64,000 nucleotides of DNA from CAVYWD01 sp963772225. GTDB lineage: Bacteria > Myxococcota > Myxococcia > Myxococcales > UBA5297. The DNA lies in NCBI GenBank assembly GCA_963772225.1, contig CAVYWD010000003.1:434001-498000 (forward strand), written 5' to 3'. A program made the position numbers and the translations under genes. Each line of letters begins with the position of its first letter. Within the stretch, counting starts at the first letter, position 1. Below, in pieces: positions 19,125 to 28,940 of the stretch. The notes beneath the pieces were generated by a model. It had not been told where the DNA came from. It was given only the letters and a program-made list of their open reading frames with translations, and did not search any database.

Positions 19125-20060
19125 CTATCCCCGCTGCAGGCGCTTGGAGAAGTACTCCGCGGTTTTCTTGAGCCCGGTCTCGAGGTCGACCTTCGGGCTC
19201 CAGCCCAGCTTGGCCTTGGCCAAAGAGATGTCGGGCTGGCGCTGCCGCGGATCGTCCTGCGGAAGGGGCTTGAACACGACCTTCGACTTCGAGCCCGTCA
19301 GCGCGATGATCTTCTGAGCGAACTCGAGGATGGTATTCTCCACCGGGTTGCCCAGGTTGACCGGCCCGATGAAGCCGTCCTGCCCCATCATCCGGATCAT
19401 GCCTTCGACCAGGTCGTCCACGTAGCAGAACGAGCGCGTCTGCGACCCGTCGCCGTAGACGGTGATGTCCTCGTTCCGCAGCGCCTGCAGAATGAAGTTG
19501 GAGACGACCCGGCCGTCCTTCTCCGCCATGTTCGGGCCGTAGGTGTTGAAGATGCGGATGATGCGGATGTCGACCTGATTCTGGCGGTAATAGTCCATCA
19601 TCAGGGTTTCGGCCACGCGCTTGCCCTCATCGTAGCAGCTGCGGATGCCGATGGGGTTGACGTGGCCCCAATACTTTTCGGTCTGCGGATGCTCGTTGGG
19701 GTCTCCGTAGACCTCCGACGTGGACGCGTGGAGAATTCGCGCCTTCACCCGCTTGGCGAGCCCGAGCATGTTGATGGCGCCCATGACGCTCGTCTTGATC
19801 GTCTTCACCGGGTTGTACTGATAGTGAATGGGCGACGCCGGGCAGGCCAGGTTGAAGATCCGGTCGACCTCCAGGAGGACAGGCTCGGTCACGTCGTGGC
19901 GGAGGAGCTCGAAACGGTGGTTGTCCATCAGGCGCGAGACGTTCTCTTTGCTGCCGGTGAAGAAGTTGTCGAGGCAGATGACGTCGTTCCCGGCGTCGAG
20001 AAGCCGCTCGCAGAGGTGAGACCCGATGAACCCGGCTCCGCCTGTGACCAAGATACGCAT
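19125..20060 (-). CDS. uxs: UDP-glucuronate decarboxylase (UDP-xylose synthase)
   Basis: Short-chain dehydrogenase/epimerase-fold enzyme of 311 residues converting UDP-glucuronate to UDP-xylose with NAD+. Seen: NAD site GGAGFIGSHL at residues 7-16, ACPASPIHYQYNPVKTIKTS characteristic of the UXS group, the TSEVYGDP motif with the catalytic Ser/Thr, and the YDEGKR form of the YxxxK motif. The C-terminal RQRQPDISLAKAKLGW is also UXS-typical. It supplies a pentose donor for the neighbouring glycosyltransferases. It converges with the glycosyltransferase ending at 19007; the 117-base gap holds a repeated AAGCCGGCTG near 19060. Confidence 0.93.
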   Translation of the reverse strand: MRILVTGGAGFIGSHLCERLLDAGNDVICLDNFFTGSKENVSRLMDNHRFELLRHDVTEPVLLEVDRIFNLACPASPIHYQYNPVKTIKTSVMGAINMLGLAKRVKARILHASTSEVYGDPNEHPQTEKYWGHVNPIGIRSCYDEGKRVAETLMMDYYRQNQVDIRIIRIFNTYGPNMAEKDGRVVSNFILQALRNEDITVYGDGSQTRSFCYVDDLVEGMIRMMGQDGFIGPVNLGNPVENTILEFAQKIIALTGSKSKVVFKPLPQDDPRQRQPDISLAKAKLGWSPKVDLETGLKKTAEYFSKRLQRG

Positions 20061-20149
20061 GGGCGCCTGATGCCTCCAGTGGAAGGAAACGGCCCGAAAC
20101 TCGGCGATACTGCCAGAGCGGCCGCCGCCGGTAAAGCAGGCTCCCCCCC

Positions 20150-20220
20150 GGGCCTTCCCAGGGCCTTCCCCGGGCCTTCCCAGGGCCTTCCCAGGGCCTT
20201 CCCAGGGCCTTCCCAGGGCC
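20150..20220. repeat. 11-bp tandem repeat, about 6.4 copies
   Basis: Unit GGGCCTTCCCA repeated head to tail from 20150 to 20220; the second copy has C instead of A at its end. It lies between the start of the uxs gene and the end of the GH9 gene, in the uxs upstream region. The unit length is not a multiple of three and the spacing equals about one helical turn. Confidence 0.95.
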
Positions 20221-20300
20221 GGCGAGGCCGGTCAGGTCGGTGAGGTCGCCGGCGGCCGCGAAGCCTCTCCAGCGCTCGCCGCTCGCTCAGGGGCTGCCTT

Positions 20301-22238
20301 CTAGCGCACGGCGGTGGAGAGCAGCTTCACGTAGGCCGCCTGGTAGTAGATGCCGGGCTCGGTGACCTCCCAGGAGGCGTCCGGCCAGCCGGCGTTCCAG
20401 TCCTTGTAGCTCTCTTGCGGGGGCTGGCCCGCGGGCGGCGCGGCGCGGCCGGAGTAGAAGGCGTTGGGGCCGCCGGGCACGTAGCCGGGCGCCGGCCCGC
20501 ACTCCGAGGTCAAGGCGTTGTCCCACGGGCTGCCCGGGGCGAACCAGGCGTGGAAGAGCGCATTCGCCGAATGGCTCGCCCCGAAGCGCCGCATGTTGGT
20601 CAAATAGACCATTCCTAAGGGGTTCACGCCGTGGAAGTAGTGCAGGATCTCCAGGGCCCGCGCCTGGAACGGCGCTGGATCGGGGGCGAGCCGGTATTGG
20701 GCCATGTCCATGTTCGAATTGCCGATGTTCGCGCGCGGCTGATTGCTTCCCCAGTGATACGACCCGCTCGGCAAGTGAGCGCGATAAAGGTCCTGGTCGG
20801 GGTTGAAACCGTAGGTCTCCCCGTCCGCCAGGGCGTCGCGCGCCTTTCGGGCTTTGATGGCGCGGGCCACCTCGGGCGCGGCGTTGGGGAGCGCGGAATA
20901 GAAGAGCAACGCCTCGCCCTGCTCGGAGTCGTAGCGGGTCCAGGCCGGGTCCGGCGAGCCGGTCGCGGCGTCGGCGTAGGGCCGCGTCTTCGCATAGCTC
21001 GCCTGAATGAAAGAATTGTAATTCTCGTTCCCGGTGAGGGCGAACAGGTAGATGGCCGCGACGCCCGCGAGCTGCACCTGCACCTTCGGCGGGCGGTCCG
21101 CGCCGCCGCTGCGAACGGCTCCGTCATCGCAGTCGTCGCGCATGGGGTTCTGCTGGAATTGGTCGAAGGCGCGAATGGCCCGCGCTTTCAGGTCTGCGGC
21201 TTCGCTCGCCAGAGAATCGAAGCTCGAGAACACGAGCGCGGCGTGGGCGAACATGCCGGCCGCGGCGATGGTCGAAGAGGAGCAGGCGGGGACGTAATAG
21301 CGGGGGAGCCGGTCGCGGCTCGGGGGCGCCGCCCGGCCGTCCTTGAGGGTACCCACCTTCAGCAGCACCTCTCCGCCCGGGCGCTGCATCTTGCGGAGCC
21401 AGTCGATCTCCCATTTCACTTCATCCAGAATGTCGGGAATGCCATTTCCGGACTCGGGAATGTTGAAATCGTCGGTCCATGCCGCGGGGTTGTTCTGGTA
21501 CGCCGTCAGGAGCTGGTGGACGGGCTGGCTGGCGTAGGTGACGTATTTGTTGGTGTCGCCCGCGTCGAACCACCCGCCGCTGACGTCCAGGGCCGTGGAG
21601 GCGTCGCCCTGCGATTTGACCGAGCGCGCCTCCAGGTCTTGGCCCGGCCCCAGATAGGCCGGCTCGTCGGTCCAGCATGGGTCGGCGAAGGGCGCCCGCT
21701 TGGCGAAGCCGCTGCGGTTGTAGAAGAACATGCGCGCCGCGGCCTTCAAGGCGCCGCGGTAAACGCCCTCGTCGATGGCGAACGGCGCCGAGCGGACGTT
21801 CCTTTCGACGTCGTGCACGTAATAGCAGCCCGGGGCGGCGACGCTCGAGAAGTCGAACCACCAGCCGCGGTCTCCGGAGGAGGCCTCGCGCTCGCCGCGG
21901 CGCCAGGGCGCGGGAGCTCCCGAAAAGATTGCGGCCGCGTCGGGCCAGCGCCGGAGCTCGTAGCGAGCGCCGGGCGTAAACGCGTCGGCCGAGTTGAACC
22001 CGACCTGCGGGTCGCTGATGACCGCCACCTTCGCATCGCCCGGCCGGTAGCCGAATTGGTCGACGAAGAGGTGGCGGGACTCCGGCGCCGCCGGCGCGCC
22101 CGCCACGGCACACGGCCCTTCGGTTCGCTGCCGCGCGTCGGCCGCCGCCGGGCCCCTCGCGCGCGGGCTCGCCGGACAGCTGCAGGAGCAGAGCGACAGC
22201 GCGACCAGCGATTCGAGGGCGCGGCGATGAAACCTCAT
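20301..22238 (-). CDS. Glycoside hydrolase family 9 (endoglucanase-type) lipoprotein
   Basis: Secreted beta-glucanase of about 645 residues. The signal peptide ends in a Cys-rich lipobox region (LCSCSC). An N-terminal Ig-like CelD_N domain (VDQFGYRPGDAKVAVIS) precedes the (alpha/alpha)6 barrel. The family catalytic region GGWFDAGDTNKYVTY carries the Asp pair, SGNGIPDILDEVKWEIDWL is the usual GH9 stretch, and the C-terminal WEVTEPGIYYQAAYVKLL contains the catalytic Glu. It may trim a beta-glucan exopolymer made by the surrounding locus, or degrade plant polymer. Start at 22238 chosen for the signal peptide; an alternative lies ten codons upstream. Confidence 0.9.
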   Translation of the reverse strand: MRFHRRALESLVALSLCSCSCPASPRARGPAAADARQRTEGPCAVAGAPAAPESRHLFVDQFGYRPGDAKVAVISDPQVGFNSADAFTPGARYELRRWPDAAAIFSGAPAPWRRGEREASSGDRGWWFDFSSVAAPGCYYVHDVERNVRSAPFAIDEGVYRGALKAAARMFFYNRSGFAKRAPFADPCWTDEPAYLGPGQDLEARSVKSQGDASTALDVSGGWFDAGDTNKYVTYASQPVHQLLTAYQNNPAAWTDDFNIPESGNGIPDILDEVKWEIDWLRKMQRPGGEVLLKVGTLKDGRAAPPSRDRLPRYYVPACSSSTIAAAGMFAHAALVFSSFDSLASEAADLKARAIRAFDQFQQNPMRDDCDDGAVRSGGADRPPKVQVQLAGVAAIYLFALTGNENYNSFIQASYAKTRPYADAATGSPDPAWTRYDSEQGEALLFYSALPNAAPEVARAIKARKARDALADGETYGFNPDQDLYRAHLPSGSYHWGSNQPRANIGNSNMDMAQYRLAPDPAPFQARALEILHYFHGVNPLGMVYLTNMRRFGASHSANALFHAWFAPGSPWDNALTSECGPAPGYVPGGPNAFYSGRAAPPAGQPPQESYKDWNAGWPDASWEVTEPGIYYQAAYVKLLSTAVR

Positions 22239-22487
22239 GGGCAAGCCTCCGGGCGGCCGGCGCCGCATGCGCCAGAGAATCGATCAAGGCCCTCATCGGG
22301 TGCAAACGGATGGCGGCGGGCGAGGCTTGGTCGCCGCGGCCGGCCGCCGAGCGCTCGGGCCGCCTTGCCGGCCTCGGAACCGGTGAGAAGAGTTTTGGGG
22401 TTCACGGAGCGAGCGCCGAGCGTCGGCAGCCTTGCTCGGGTTAGGGATAGCGCGTCGGCCTTATTCGCGCGACGAGGAGAATGAAAA

Positions 22488-23258
22488 ATGGGCACGTTCA
22501 AAGGTCGCTACGTTTGGTTCGATCTCATGACGACCGATGTCTCTCGGGCGAAGGCTTTCTACTCTGACGTCGTGGGCTGGAAGACCACGCCATGGTCCGG
22601 CGGCGATTACGAGATGTGGAGCGCGGGTGACACGCAGGTCGGCGGCTTGATGGCGGAGGCGCCGGAGGAGCAGCGGGCGGGGATGCCGCCCCGCTGGCTC
22701 GCCTATCTCGGGACCGAGGACGTCGATGCCACGTCGAAGAAAGCCAGGGAGCTCGGAGGGCACGTCTTGGTCCCCCCCAAGGACATCTCGGAGGTCGGGC
22801 GGTTCGCGGTGCTCGCAGACCCGCAGGGCGCTGCCTTCGCCATCTTCAAGCCGGCGGGCACGGGGGACGCGCCGGACACGCACGCGCTCGGAAGCTTTGG
22901 GTGGCTCGAGCTCAACACCACCGACTGGAAGGCCGCTTGGAGCTTCTATTCGGCGCTGTTCGGCTGGCAGAAGACGAGCTCCATGGACATGGGCCCGGAA
23001 TTCGGCGAGTACTTCATGTTCGGGACCGATTTCAAGGAGTCCATCGGCGGAATGTCGAACGCCGCGAACATCATGAAGTCGCCGGCCCATTGGCTGCCCT
23101 ACGTGAACGTCAAGAACGCCGACGAGGCCGCCCAGAAGATCGAAAAAGACGGCGGGAAGGCCTTGAATGGCCCCATGGACGTCCCCGGCGGCGGCCGGAT
23201 CGCCCAGTGCGTGGACCCGCAAGGGGCGATGTTCGCCGTGTTCTCGGAGAAACATTGA
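22488..23258 (+). CDS. VOC-family (glyoxalase-like) protein with two tandem domains
   Basis: Soluble protein of 256 residues made of two vicinal-oxygen-chelate domains, about 1-125 and 135-256. Each begins with a matching strand (YVWFDLMTTDVSRAKAFYSDVVGW and GWLELNTTDWKAAWSFYSALFGW) and ends with DPQGAxFAxF. This arrangement is found in the CFP-30/hydroxylase-like group; the reaction is unknown. Expressed as a single gene, with a weak upstream GAGGAGAATGAAAA ribosome site before ATG at 22488. Confidence 0.88.
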   Translation: MGTFKGRYVWFDLMTTDVSRAKAFYSDVVGWKTTPWSGGDYEMWSAGDTQVGGLMAEAPEEQRAGMPPRWLAYLGTEDVDATSKKARELGGHVLVPPKDISEVGRFAVLADPQGAAFAIFKPAGTGDAPDTHALGSFGWLELNTTDWKAAWSFYSALFGWQKTSSMDMGPEFGEYFMFGTDFKESIGGMSNAANIMKSPAHWLPYVNVKNADEAAQKIEKDGGKALNGPMDVPGGGRIAQCVDPQGAMFAVFSEKH

Positions 23259-23332
23259 CGGATGGGCAGCGGGCCTCGGCCATCGGCGGCTCGGCGAGCC
23301 AGCGATGCTCGGCTCCCGGCAGGGACAACCGC

Positions 23333-24079
23333 ATGGACGAGACCGAAGACAAGTCGACCGGCGCCGCGCCTTCTTTCGCGGCGGGCGACGTCGCGGCCTA
23401 TTTCAACGCCGATCACGCGGCCCGCTACGACCGCCGCATTCGACAGCGCTGCCCGACCTACGAAGGTCTGCACCGGGCGCTGGGCTCGTCGCTGGTCCGG
23501 CTGCCCCAGGCGGCCCAGGTGCTGGTCGCCGGCGCGGGGACCGGCTGGGAGATTCTCACGCTCGGCCGGCGCTTCCCCTCGTGGCGCTTCCTCGCGGCCG
23601 ACCTCTCCGCCGGCATGCTCGACGCCTGCCGCCGCCGGGTCGCGGAGGCCGGGATGGCCCCGCGCGTCGCCTACCGTTGCGGCGACCTGCGGTCCTTCGA
23701 GGCAACTGAGGAATTCGACGCCGCCACGTCGGTCTTCGTCTCCCACTTCATCCTGGAGCGGGCCGACCGGCTCGCCTTCTACCGGTCCGTCGCGAGGAGC
23801 CTCAAGCCCGGCGCCACGTTCATCCTCGCCGACCTCTTCGGCTCGCCGGGCACGTCCCAGTTCTCCCTGCTCTTCGAGGCCTGGCTCGCCTCCTTGGCCG
23901 AGCAAGGCGCGAGCGCCGAGGACCTGGTGAAGGAGCGGGCGCACCTGGGGGCCGACATCGCCTTCCTCCCTGAGGCGGAGCTCCTGTCGCTGTTGGATGA
24001 GGCGGGCTTCGAGTCGCCCACCCGCTTTTTCCAGACCTGGCTTTTCGGGGGCTGGTTGATGAACAAGCGCTCGAGCTGA
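23333..24079 (+). CDS. Class I SAM-dependent methyltransferase
   Basis: Rossmann-fold methyltransferase of 248 residues. The SAM motif I is VLVAGAGTGWEILTLG, followed by the acidic loop FLAADLSAGML and the post-motif region EEFDAATSVFVSHFI. The C-terminal part (FLPEAELLSLLDEAGF) is typical of small-molecule or tRNA-wybutosine-type methyltransferases, but the substrate cannot be told. It lies about 75 bases after the VOC gene, same strand. ATG at 23333 is preceded by a weak GGGACAACCGC. Confidence 0.85.
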   Translation: MDETEDKSTGAAPSFAAGDVAAYFNADHAARYDRRIRQRCPTYEGLHRALGSSLVRLPQAAQVLVAGAGTGWEILTLGRRFPSWRFLAADLSAGMLDACRRRVAEAGMAPRVAYRCGDLRSFEATEEFDAATSVFVSHFILERADRLAFYRSVARSLKPGATFILADLFGSPGTSQFSLLFEAWLASLAEQGASAEDLVKERAHLGADIAFLPEAELLSLLDEAGFESPTRFFQTWLFGGWLMNKRSS

Positions 24080-24153
24080 CGCCCCGCTTCAGCGCCGCCC
24101 GTGCGCCCCTTGGCCGGGGTCTCGGCAGAGCAGCCCATCCGGCGAGAGGAGCC

Positions 24154-24423
24154 TCACCGGCTCTGGGAGCTGCCCTCGCCGGGCAGCCGAACGAGCCGGA
24201 GCCTTTCGCGGCGGCCCGCCGAACCCCCGGCGCGCTCCGGGCCCCGGCAGATCTGGCAGTCGCGCCGGCCGGTGCCGCTGCACTCTGGGCAGTCGCGCCG
24301 GTTGCCCCCTTGGCATCGGGGGCACGACGCGCTCCCGCCGCAGCCGCAGGTGATCTGCCCGAAGCCGAAGCACTCGAAGCAGCTCTCCAGCCCCGTGTCG
24401 TTGCAGCGAAGGCATCCGTGCAT
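24154..24423 (-). CDS. Small DnaJ-type zinc-ribbon (CxxC) protein
   Basis: Protein of 89 residues whose first 60 residues carry six Cys pairs: CLRC, CFEC, CGCGG, CPRC, CPEC and CQIC, spaced with Gly as in the Cys-rich zinc domain of DnaJ. The basic tail has no recognised domain. It probably binds two zinc ions and may act as a chaperone or disulfide-handling accessory; function unknown. Convergent with the methyltransferase gene. Confidence 0.65.
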   Translation of the reverse strand: MHGCLRCNDTGLESCFECFGFGQITCGCGGSASCPRCQGGNRRDCPECSGTGRRDCQICRGPERAGGSAGRRERLRLVRLPGEGSSQSR

Positions 24424-24554
24424 GGCTCGCAGCTCCTGTCCGTCGGCGGGAGATGGCGCGCCCGCCGTTCACCGCGAGCAGGATGCCTCCGCATGCGCCC
24501 GGCGCGCGACTGCCCACTCAAGGGATGCCCGGCGCAAGGTCGACTTTCGGATGG

Positions 24555-26499
24555 CTAGGCGGTCTTCTCCTGCGACAGCGACGCCGCGATGGCCTTGAAC
24601 ACCGAGTCGTCGCAGAGCTCGATCTCCCGGCCGACGGACTCGACGCGCTGCACGGCGCGGGTGATGAACCGCTCCGCGAGCTCGGCGCGCTCCGGGAAGC
24701 GCTCCGCCTGATGCGCGAGGACCTTCGCGATGGCGACGTCGGCGAGCATCCGCGTGAGCCGCTCGGCGTGGAGCAGGCCGTGCGAGAAGTCGGCCTTCAC
24801 GTCCCAGCGGCGCAGGAAGTCGCGGGTGAGGTAGCGGCCCCAGTCGGCGAGGTCCTTGCCCTTGATGCCCTCCCACTCGCCCTTCAGCTTCTTGCCGAAG
24901 ATGCGCAGCATGATGGTCTCGGTCGTGCGGTACACGTAGCTGTCGGCGCGGTAGACCTCGCGCATCAGCGGCGAATTGGCGGTGCGCGCGAGCACCCGCG
25001 CCCGCGTGAAGCGCCGCAGGAATCCCGCGGGGTCGCGCGCCGACCAGAGCAGGTGGTCCTTGGTGGCCATCAGCGCCTGGATCTGCGAGGTGCCCTCGTA
25101 GATGGGCAGCACGATGGCGTCGCGCAAATACTTGTGGGCGCCGGTCTCGTCGATGTAGCCCATGCCGCCGTGGATCTGCACGGCGTCCCGGGCGATCTCC
25201 ACGGCCTTCTCGGCGGCGATGTACTTGAGCAGCGGGGTGAGCCTTCGCGCCTTGCGCGAGAGCTTCTGCTGCCGCGCCTTGAGCCGGGCCACCTCCTCGG
25301 GGTTCTGGGGCGGGGCCTGCTTGAGCTTGAACTCCAGCCGCTGCGAGACTTCCAGCGCGTTGAGCGCCTCGACCCCCAGCGCGCGCACCGCCGAGATCCA
25401 CATCTGCATGTCCAGGAGCTTCTCGGCCACGAGCTCGTGCTGGGCGATGGGCTTGCCCATGGCCCAGCGTTCCTGGGCGTAAGCGCGCGCCTGCCGGTAC
25501 GCCGCCTCGGCCAGGCCGATGGACTCGAAGCCGACGTTGATCCGCGCCGAGTTCATCAGCGCCAGCATGTACTCGAAGCCCTCGCCGCGCTTGCCGATGA
25601 GCTCGCCCCAGCTGTCCTCGTAGAGGAGCGACACCGTGGCCGAGCCGTGGTGGCCCAGCTTCTCTTCCACCTTGGTCACCTGCACGTTCTTGACCCGCTC
25701 CCCGTTCTTCTCGAGGGTGCGCGGCACCATGAACAGCGAAAGCGCCTTCAGCCCCCCGAGGTCGTCGGCGCTCGACTTCTCGTCCTCGGTCTTGGCGAGC
25801 ACCAGCTGGTAGTGGCCGTGCCCCGAGGTGATGAAGATCTTCTCGCCATTCAGGCGCCAGGCCCCGTCGCGCTCGACCGCGCGGGTCTTCAGCGCCGCGA
25901 GGTCGCTCCCCGCTCCGGGCTCGGTGAGAACCATGCAGCCGAAGTTCTTGCCCTCGACGATCTCGCGGATGGTGCCCTCGAAGCGACTGGAGGTGAGTCG
26001 CCCGTTCTCGTAGGTGGCGCTGCCCTCGCGCACCGAGTAGAGGAGGATGGTCGCCGCGATGCCGCCGTGGAACCCGACGTGGGTCATCACCGAGACGTCG
26101 CCCCGGGCGATGAGCTCGTTCGACAGGAAGTAGACGGCGAGCGGGCAGTTCGACCCGCCCAGCTCCCGCGGGATGGCGATGCCGTAGACGCCCAGCTCCC
26201 GGGCGCGGTCGAACACCTGGTCGAGCTCCTCGGAGAAGCGGACCTCCCCGTTCTCCAGGTGCGTGCCCTTGCGGTCGATTCTTCAGTGCCCGCGGCGCCA
26301 CCTCCTTCGCCGCGAACTCGCCCGCCGCCGTCATGACTTCTCGATAGAAGCTCTGCGCCTCCTCCAGGTTCTTCGGCCCGTCCGGGAGCGTGTAGCCCGC
26401 TTCGGTCAAGTCGACGATCTCTTCCCAGCTCAGGCCGTGCTTGAACTGGAAGAGCAGGTCGTCGTTATCCAGGAAAAAGTTCGAGGGTGTGCTGGCCAT
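24555..26499 (-). CDS. Large acyl-CoA dehydrogenase (FadE-like), frameshifted near 26281
   Basis: FAD-dependent acyl-CoA dehydrogenase of about 648 residues when joined. The N-terminus (MASTPSNFFLDNDDLLFQFK) is in one frame up to VAPRALK. At 26275-26282 the coding strand reads AAGAATCGAC. Removing one A gives KIDRKGTHLENGEVRFSEEL and leads directly into the main frame (VFDRARELGVYGIAIP). Further motifs: VLTEPGAGSDLA, the arginine-containing LMNSARINVGFESIG, and IYEGTSQIQ with the catalytic Glu. The C-terminal 200 residues match the extended FadE/DmdC class. Catalyses the first step of beta-oxidation. The break is most likely a sequencing error. Confidence 0.88.
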
Positions 26500-26721
26500 T
26501 GCCGTGGTCCTCCGACTTTGCGCACTGGGAATGATGAGCGCGGTCTCGACGCACCGCATCATACCCTAGGTCGGGCGATATTCAAAAGCCAGCAAATGAG
26601 CGGGGTGCACCGCTCCTAGAAGATGGGCTTACAAGCGGGCGCTCCTCCGGCCTCGCGACGGTCCTGGCGGAGGGCCGCGACGGTGCGCGCTCGCGACCCG
26701 TTTGCCGCGCCGCCCGGGCGC

Positions 26722-28224
26722 TCAGTTCCTGGGCGCGAGCTGGATGGGGATTTGCACGGACTCGTTGCTCCCGGTGCCGGGCAGAGACCACGCTCCAATA
26801 GAGTCAGAGGCGCAGTCGAGGAAGCGCTGGTCCACGCGCTCTCGCGCCCGGACGGACCGGACGGCGCCCGCCCCGTCGAGCGAAAGGTCGAGGGTGACGG
26901 CGCCAGCGAGGCTGGGGTTCCGCTTCATGGCCCATTCGTAGCAGCGCACGAGCTCGTCCCTGTGGGCGCGCACCTGGAGCTGAATGGCGGTGCGAAGGTC
27001 CTGCTGGGCGCTCTCGAGAGGAGCGAGTGCCGACGCGGGGAGCGACGGGACGTCCCCGACGCGCTCCAGGTGGCCTGCCCCCTTTTGCGCTGCCGTGCGC
27101 TCGGAGCCGACCGGGGGCAGGGCGGCGAGCTCCACGGGGCGCACGCCCGCGTCGAGGTCCAGGTCGAGCTCGGGCCGCCCCGGCGCGCGCAGGCGGATGG
27201 GCTGGAGCCCCGGCGGCAGCAGCACCGATAAAGGCGTCGTTCCGCGGAAGGCGCCCCCGACGAAGACCTCCGCACCCTCGGGCCGGCTGTGAAGGCGGGC
27301 GAGCTTCCCGTGTCCGAGCACCGACTCGACCTCGGCGTCGGTGAACGCGAGCGGGAAGCGGGCGGCGATGCCCGCGTCGAGCGCGCCGGGCTCCGGCAGG
27401 GCGGCCCCGTCCGCGACCGCGAGGCTCGAAGGCCCTTCGAGCAGCCGCGCCGCCTCGCCGTCGCGCCCCACCTCCACCATTCCGTGGACGACCGAGATGC
27501 GGGTCAGCCCCGGGCTCCGCTCCACGGCGAAGGCCGTCCCGCGCACCTGGACGCGGAGGTCCCCGGCGCACACCTCGAAGCGCTGCCCTGCGGCGAGCGG
27601 CTTGATTTCGGCCAGGAGCAGGCCTTCCATGAGGCGAACTGTGGCATAGCCCCGGCCGAGCTTCTCTAGCACGGCGTGGGACTCGGCCCCGAGGTGGACG
27701 CCGGTGGCCGGCGCGGTCTGGAGGCTGATGGAGCCCGCGCCAGAGTAGAGGTGCGAGCCCGCCTGAACCCGGGGCTGGGACTCGAGCAGCGCCGGCCCGC
27801 CGCCCGGCGCCTGGGCCAGAGAGTCGGGGCCCAACGCGACCGCCAAGGCGCTCGCGCCGTCGGGGCCGGCAAGCCGTCCGGACGACGCGGGCGAGGCCGG
27901 CGACCGAAGGAGCCAGAGCAGCAGCGCGCTCGCCGCGAGGGACCCCAAGGCGAATGCGGGCAGAAGGTCGAACAGGCGCAGCTCGGCCGAGCGAGCCGGC
28001 TCGGCCAACGCGGCGAGGACCTTGCGGTCGATGCGCGCCCAGTCGAGCTCCGTGGGCTCCGCGGGCTGGTAAGACGCGAGGACCGCGCGAAGCGAGCGGA
28101 CGCGTTCGACCTCTCGCGCGCAGTCGGCGCAGGTGGATTGGTGCGCCTGGAAGGATTGGGCGTCGCTCGCCCCCAGCCGTCCGGCGGCGAAGTCTTCGAG
28201 CAGGGCTCGTTGGGGGCAGCCCAT
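26722..28224 (-). CDS. Anti-sigma factor: zinc finger, membrane segment, FecR, PEGA and TonB-like C-terminus
   Basis: About 500 residues. Order: cytoplasmic zf-HC2 anti-sigma domain (about 1-45, with HQSTCADC), a membrane segment near 85-105 (FALGSLAASALLLWLL), a FecR-like beta domain (about 165-265, VRGTAFAVERSPGLTRISVVHGMVEVG), a PEGA-like domain (about 310-350, PEGAEVFVGGAFRGTTPL), and a C-terminal AgmX/PglI-type region (about 400-500, RCYEWAMKRNPSLAGAV). Its start overlaps the sigma-factor stop in TGATG, so the two are translationally coupled. It probably holds the sigma factor at the membrane and releases it on a periplasmic or envelope signal. Confidence 0.85.
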   Translation of the reverse strand: MGCPQRALLEDFAAGRLGASDAQSFQAHQSTCADCAREVERVRSLRAVLASYQPAEPTELDWARIDRKVLAALAEPARSAELRLFDLLPAFALGSLAASALLLWLLRSPASPASSGRLAGPDGASALAVALGPDSLAQAPGGGPALLESQPRVQAGSHLYSGAGSISLQTAPATGVHLGAESHAVLEKLGRGYATVRLMEGLLLAEIKPLAAGQRFEVCAGDLRVQVRGTAFAVERSPGLTRISVVHGMVEVGRDGEAARLLEGPSSLAVADGAALPEPGALDAGIAARFPLAFTDAEVESVLGHGKLARLHSRPEGAEVFVGGAFRGTTPLSVLLPPGLQPIRLRAPGRPELDLDLDAGVRPVELAALPPVGSERTAAQKGAGHLERVGDVPSLPASALAPLESAQQDLRTAIQLQVRAHRDELVRCYEWAMKRNPSLAGAVTLDLSLDGAGAVRSVRARERVDQRFLDCASDSIGAWSLPGTGSNESVQIPIQLAPRN

Positions 28225-28940
28225 CAGAGGCCCTCCTTCTCGTCGAGCCAGGGCTTCAGATCGCAGGCGAGCATGGGGTCTTTCGCGGCGAGCTTGGCCA
28301 GCTCTCGGCGGGCATAGAAAAGGCGCGTGCGAACCGTCAGCACCGGGGCCCCGACCATTTGGCTGATCTCCTTGGGGGCGACGCCTTCGAAGTCGTGGAG
28401 GATGAGCACCATGCGCTTCTTGGGCGCGAGCTCTTCCAGGAGCCGCGCCACGCGGCGGGACCGCTCGCGCCGCTCGAAGCCCTCGCCGGGGTCGTCGCCG
28501 GTGGAGGGGCGCTCTCGCGCCTTGCGCTCGAGGTCTTCCTCGGGCTCGCCGACCTGGCGGGTGGCGCGCTTCAGGTGGCGCATGGCCGTGCGGACGCAGA
28601 CGCACCGCAGCCAGCTCTCGAAGGGGGACTTTCCCCGAAAGGAGCCGATGGAGTGGGCGACCTCGAGGAACGTTTCCTGGAGGATGTCGTCGGCGTCGCG
28701 ATTGTCGCGCACGGCGTGGCGGATGAAGCGCATGGCCTCGCCCCGAAACTGCCGGTAGAGCGCGCCCAGCGCCTCGCGGTCACCCGCCTGGCAGCGGCGG
28801 ACGAGCGACGCGGTATCGGGGGAGACCCGCTCCGACGGGGACGAGAGCGGCGCCGACCTGGGGCTCACTGCGATGCCGACCTCGAGCGCCGGAGTTGCGT
28901 CCGGGGAAAGTCCCATCATCATTCTGGCGACCGCCCCCAT
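28224..28940 (-). CDS. ECF-type RNA polymerase sigma factor
   Basis: Sigma-70 family protein of 238 residues. Region 2 spans about 45-110 (LYRQFRGEAMRFI, then DADDILQETFLEVAHS, the core-binding and -10 recognition helix). Region 4 spans about 165-220 (LAPKKRMVLILHDFEGVAPKEISQMVG). The N-terminal 40 residues are Ser/Pro-rich and probably disordered; starts at 28940 or the Met run just after it are both possible. It is the first gene of a two-gene operon with its membrane anti-sigma factor, which suggests an extracytoplasmic stress response. Confidence 0.9.
   Translation of the reverse strand: MGAVARMMMGLSPDATPALEVGIAVSPRSAPLSSPSERVSPDTASLVRRCQAGDREALGALYRQFRGEAMRFIRHAVRDNRDADDILQETFLEVAHSIGSFRGKSPFESWLRCVCVRTAMRHLKRATRQVGEPEEDLERKARERPSTGDDPGEGFERRERSRRVARLLEELAPKKRMVLILHDFEGVAPKEISQMVGAPVLTVRTRLFYARRELAKLAAKDPMLACDLKPWLDEKEGL

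Noticed and set aside
20150..20220. Possible CRISPR array
   Set aside because: The 11-bp units are contiguous with no spacers, so it is a plain tandem repeat.
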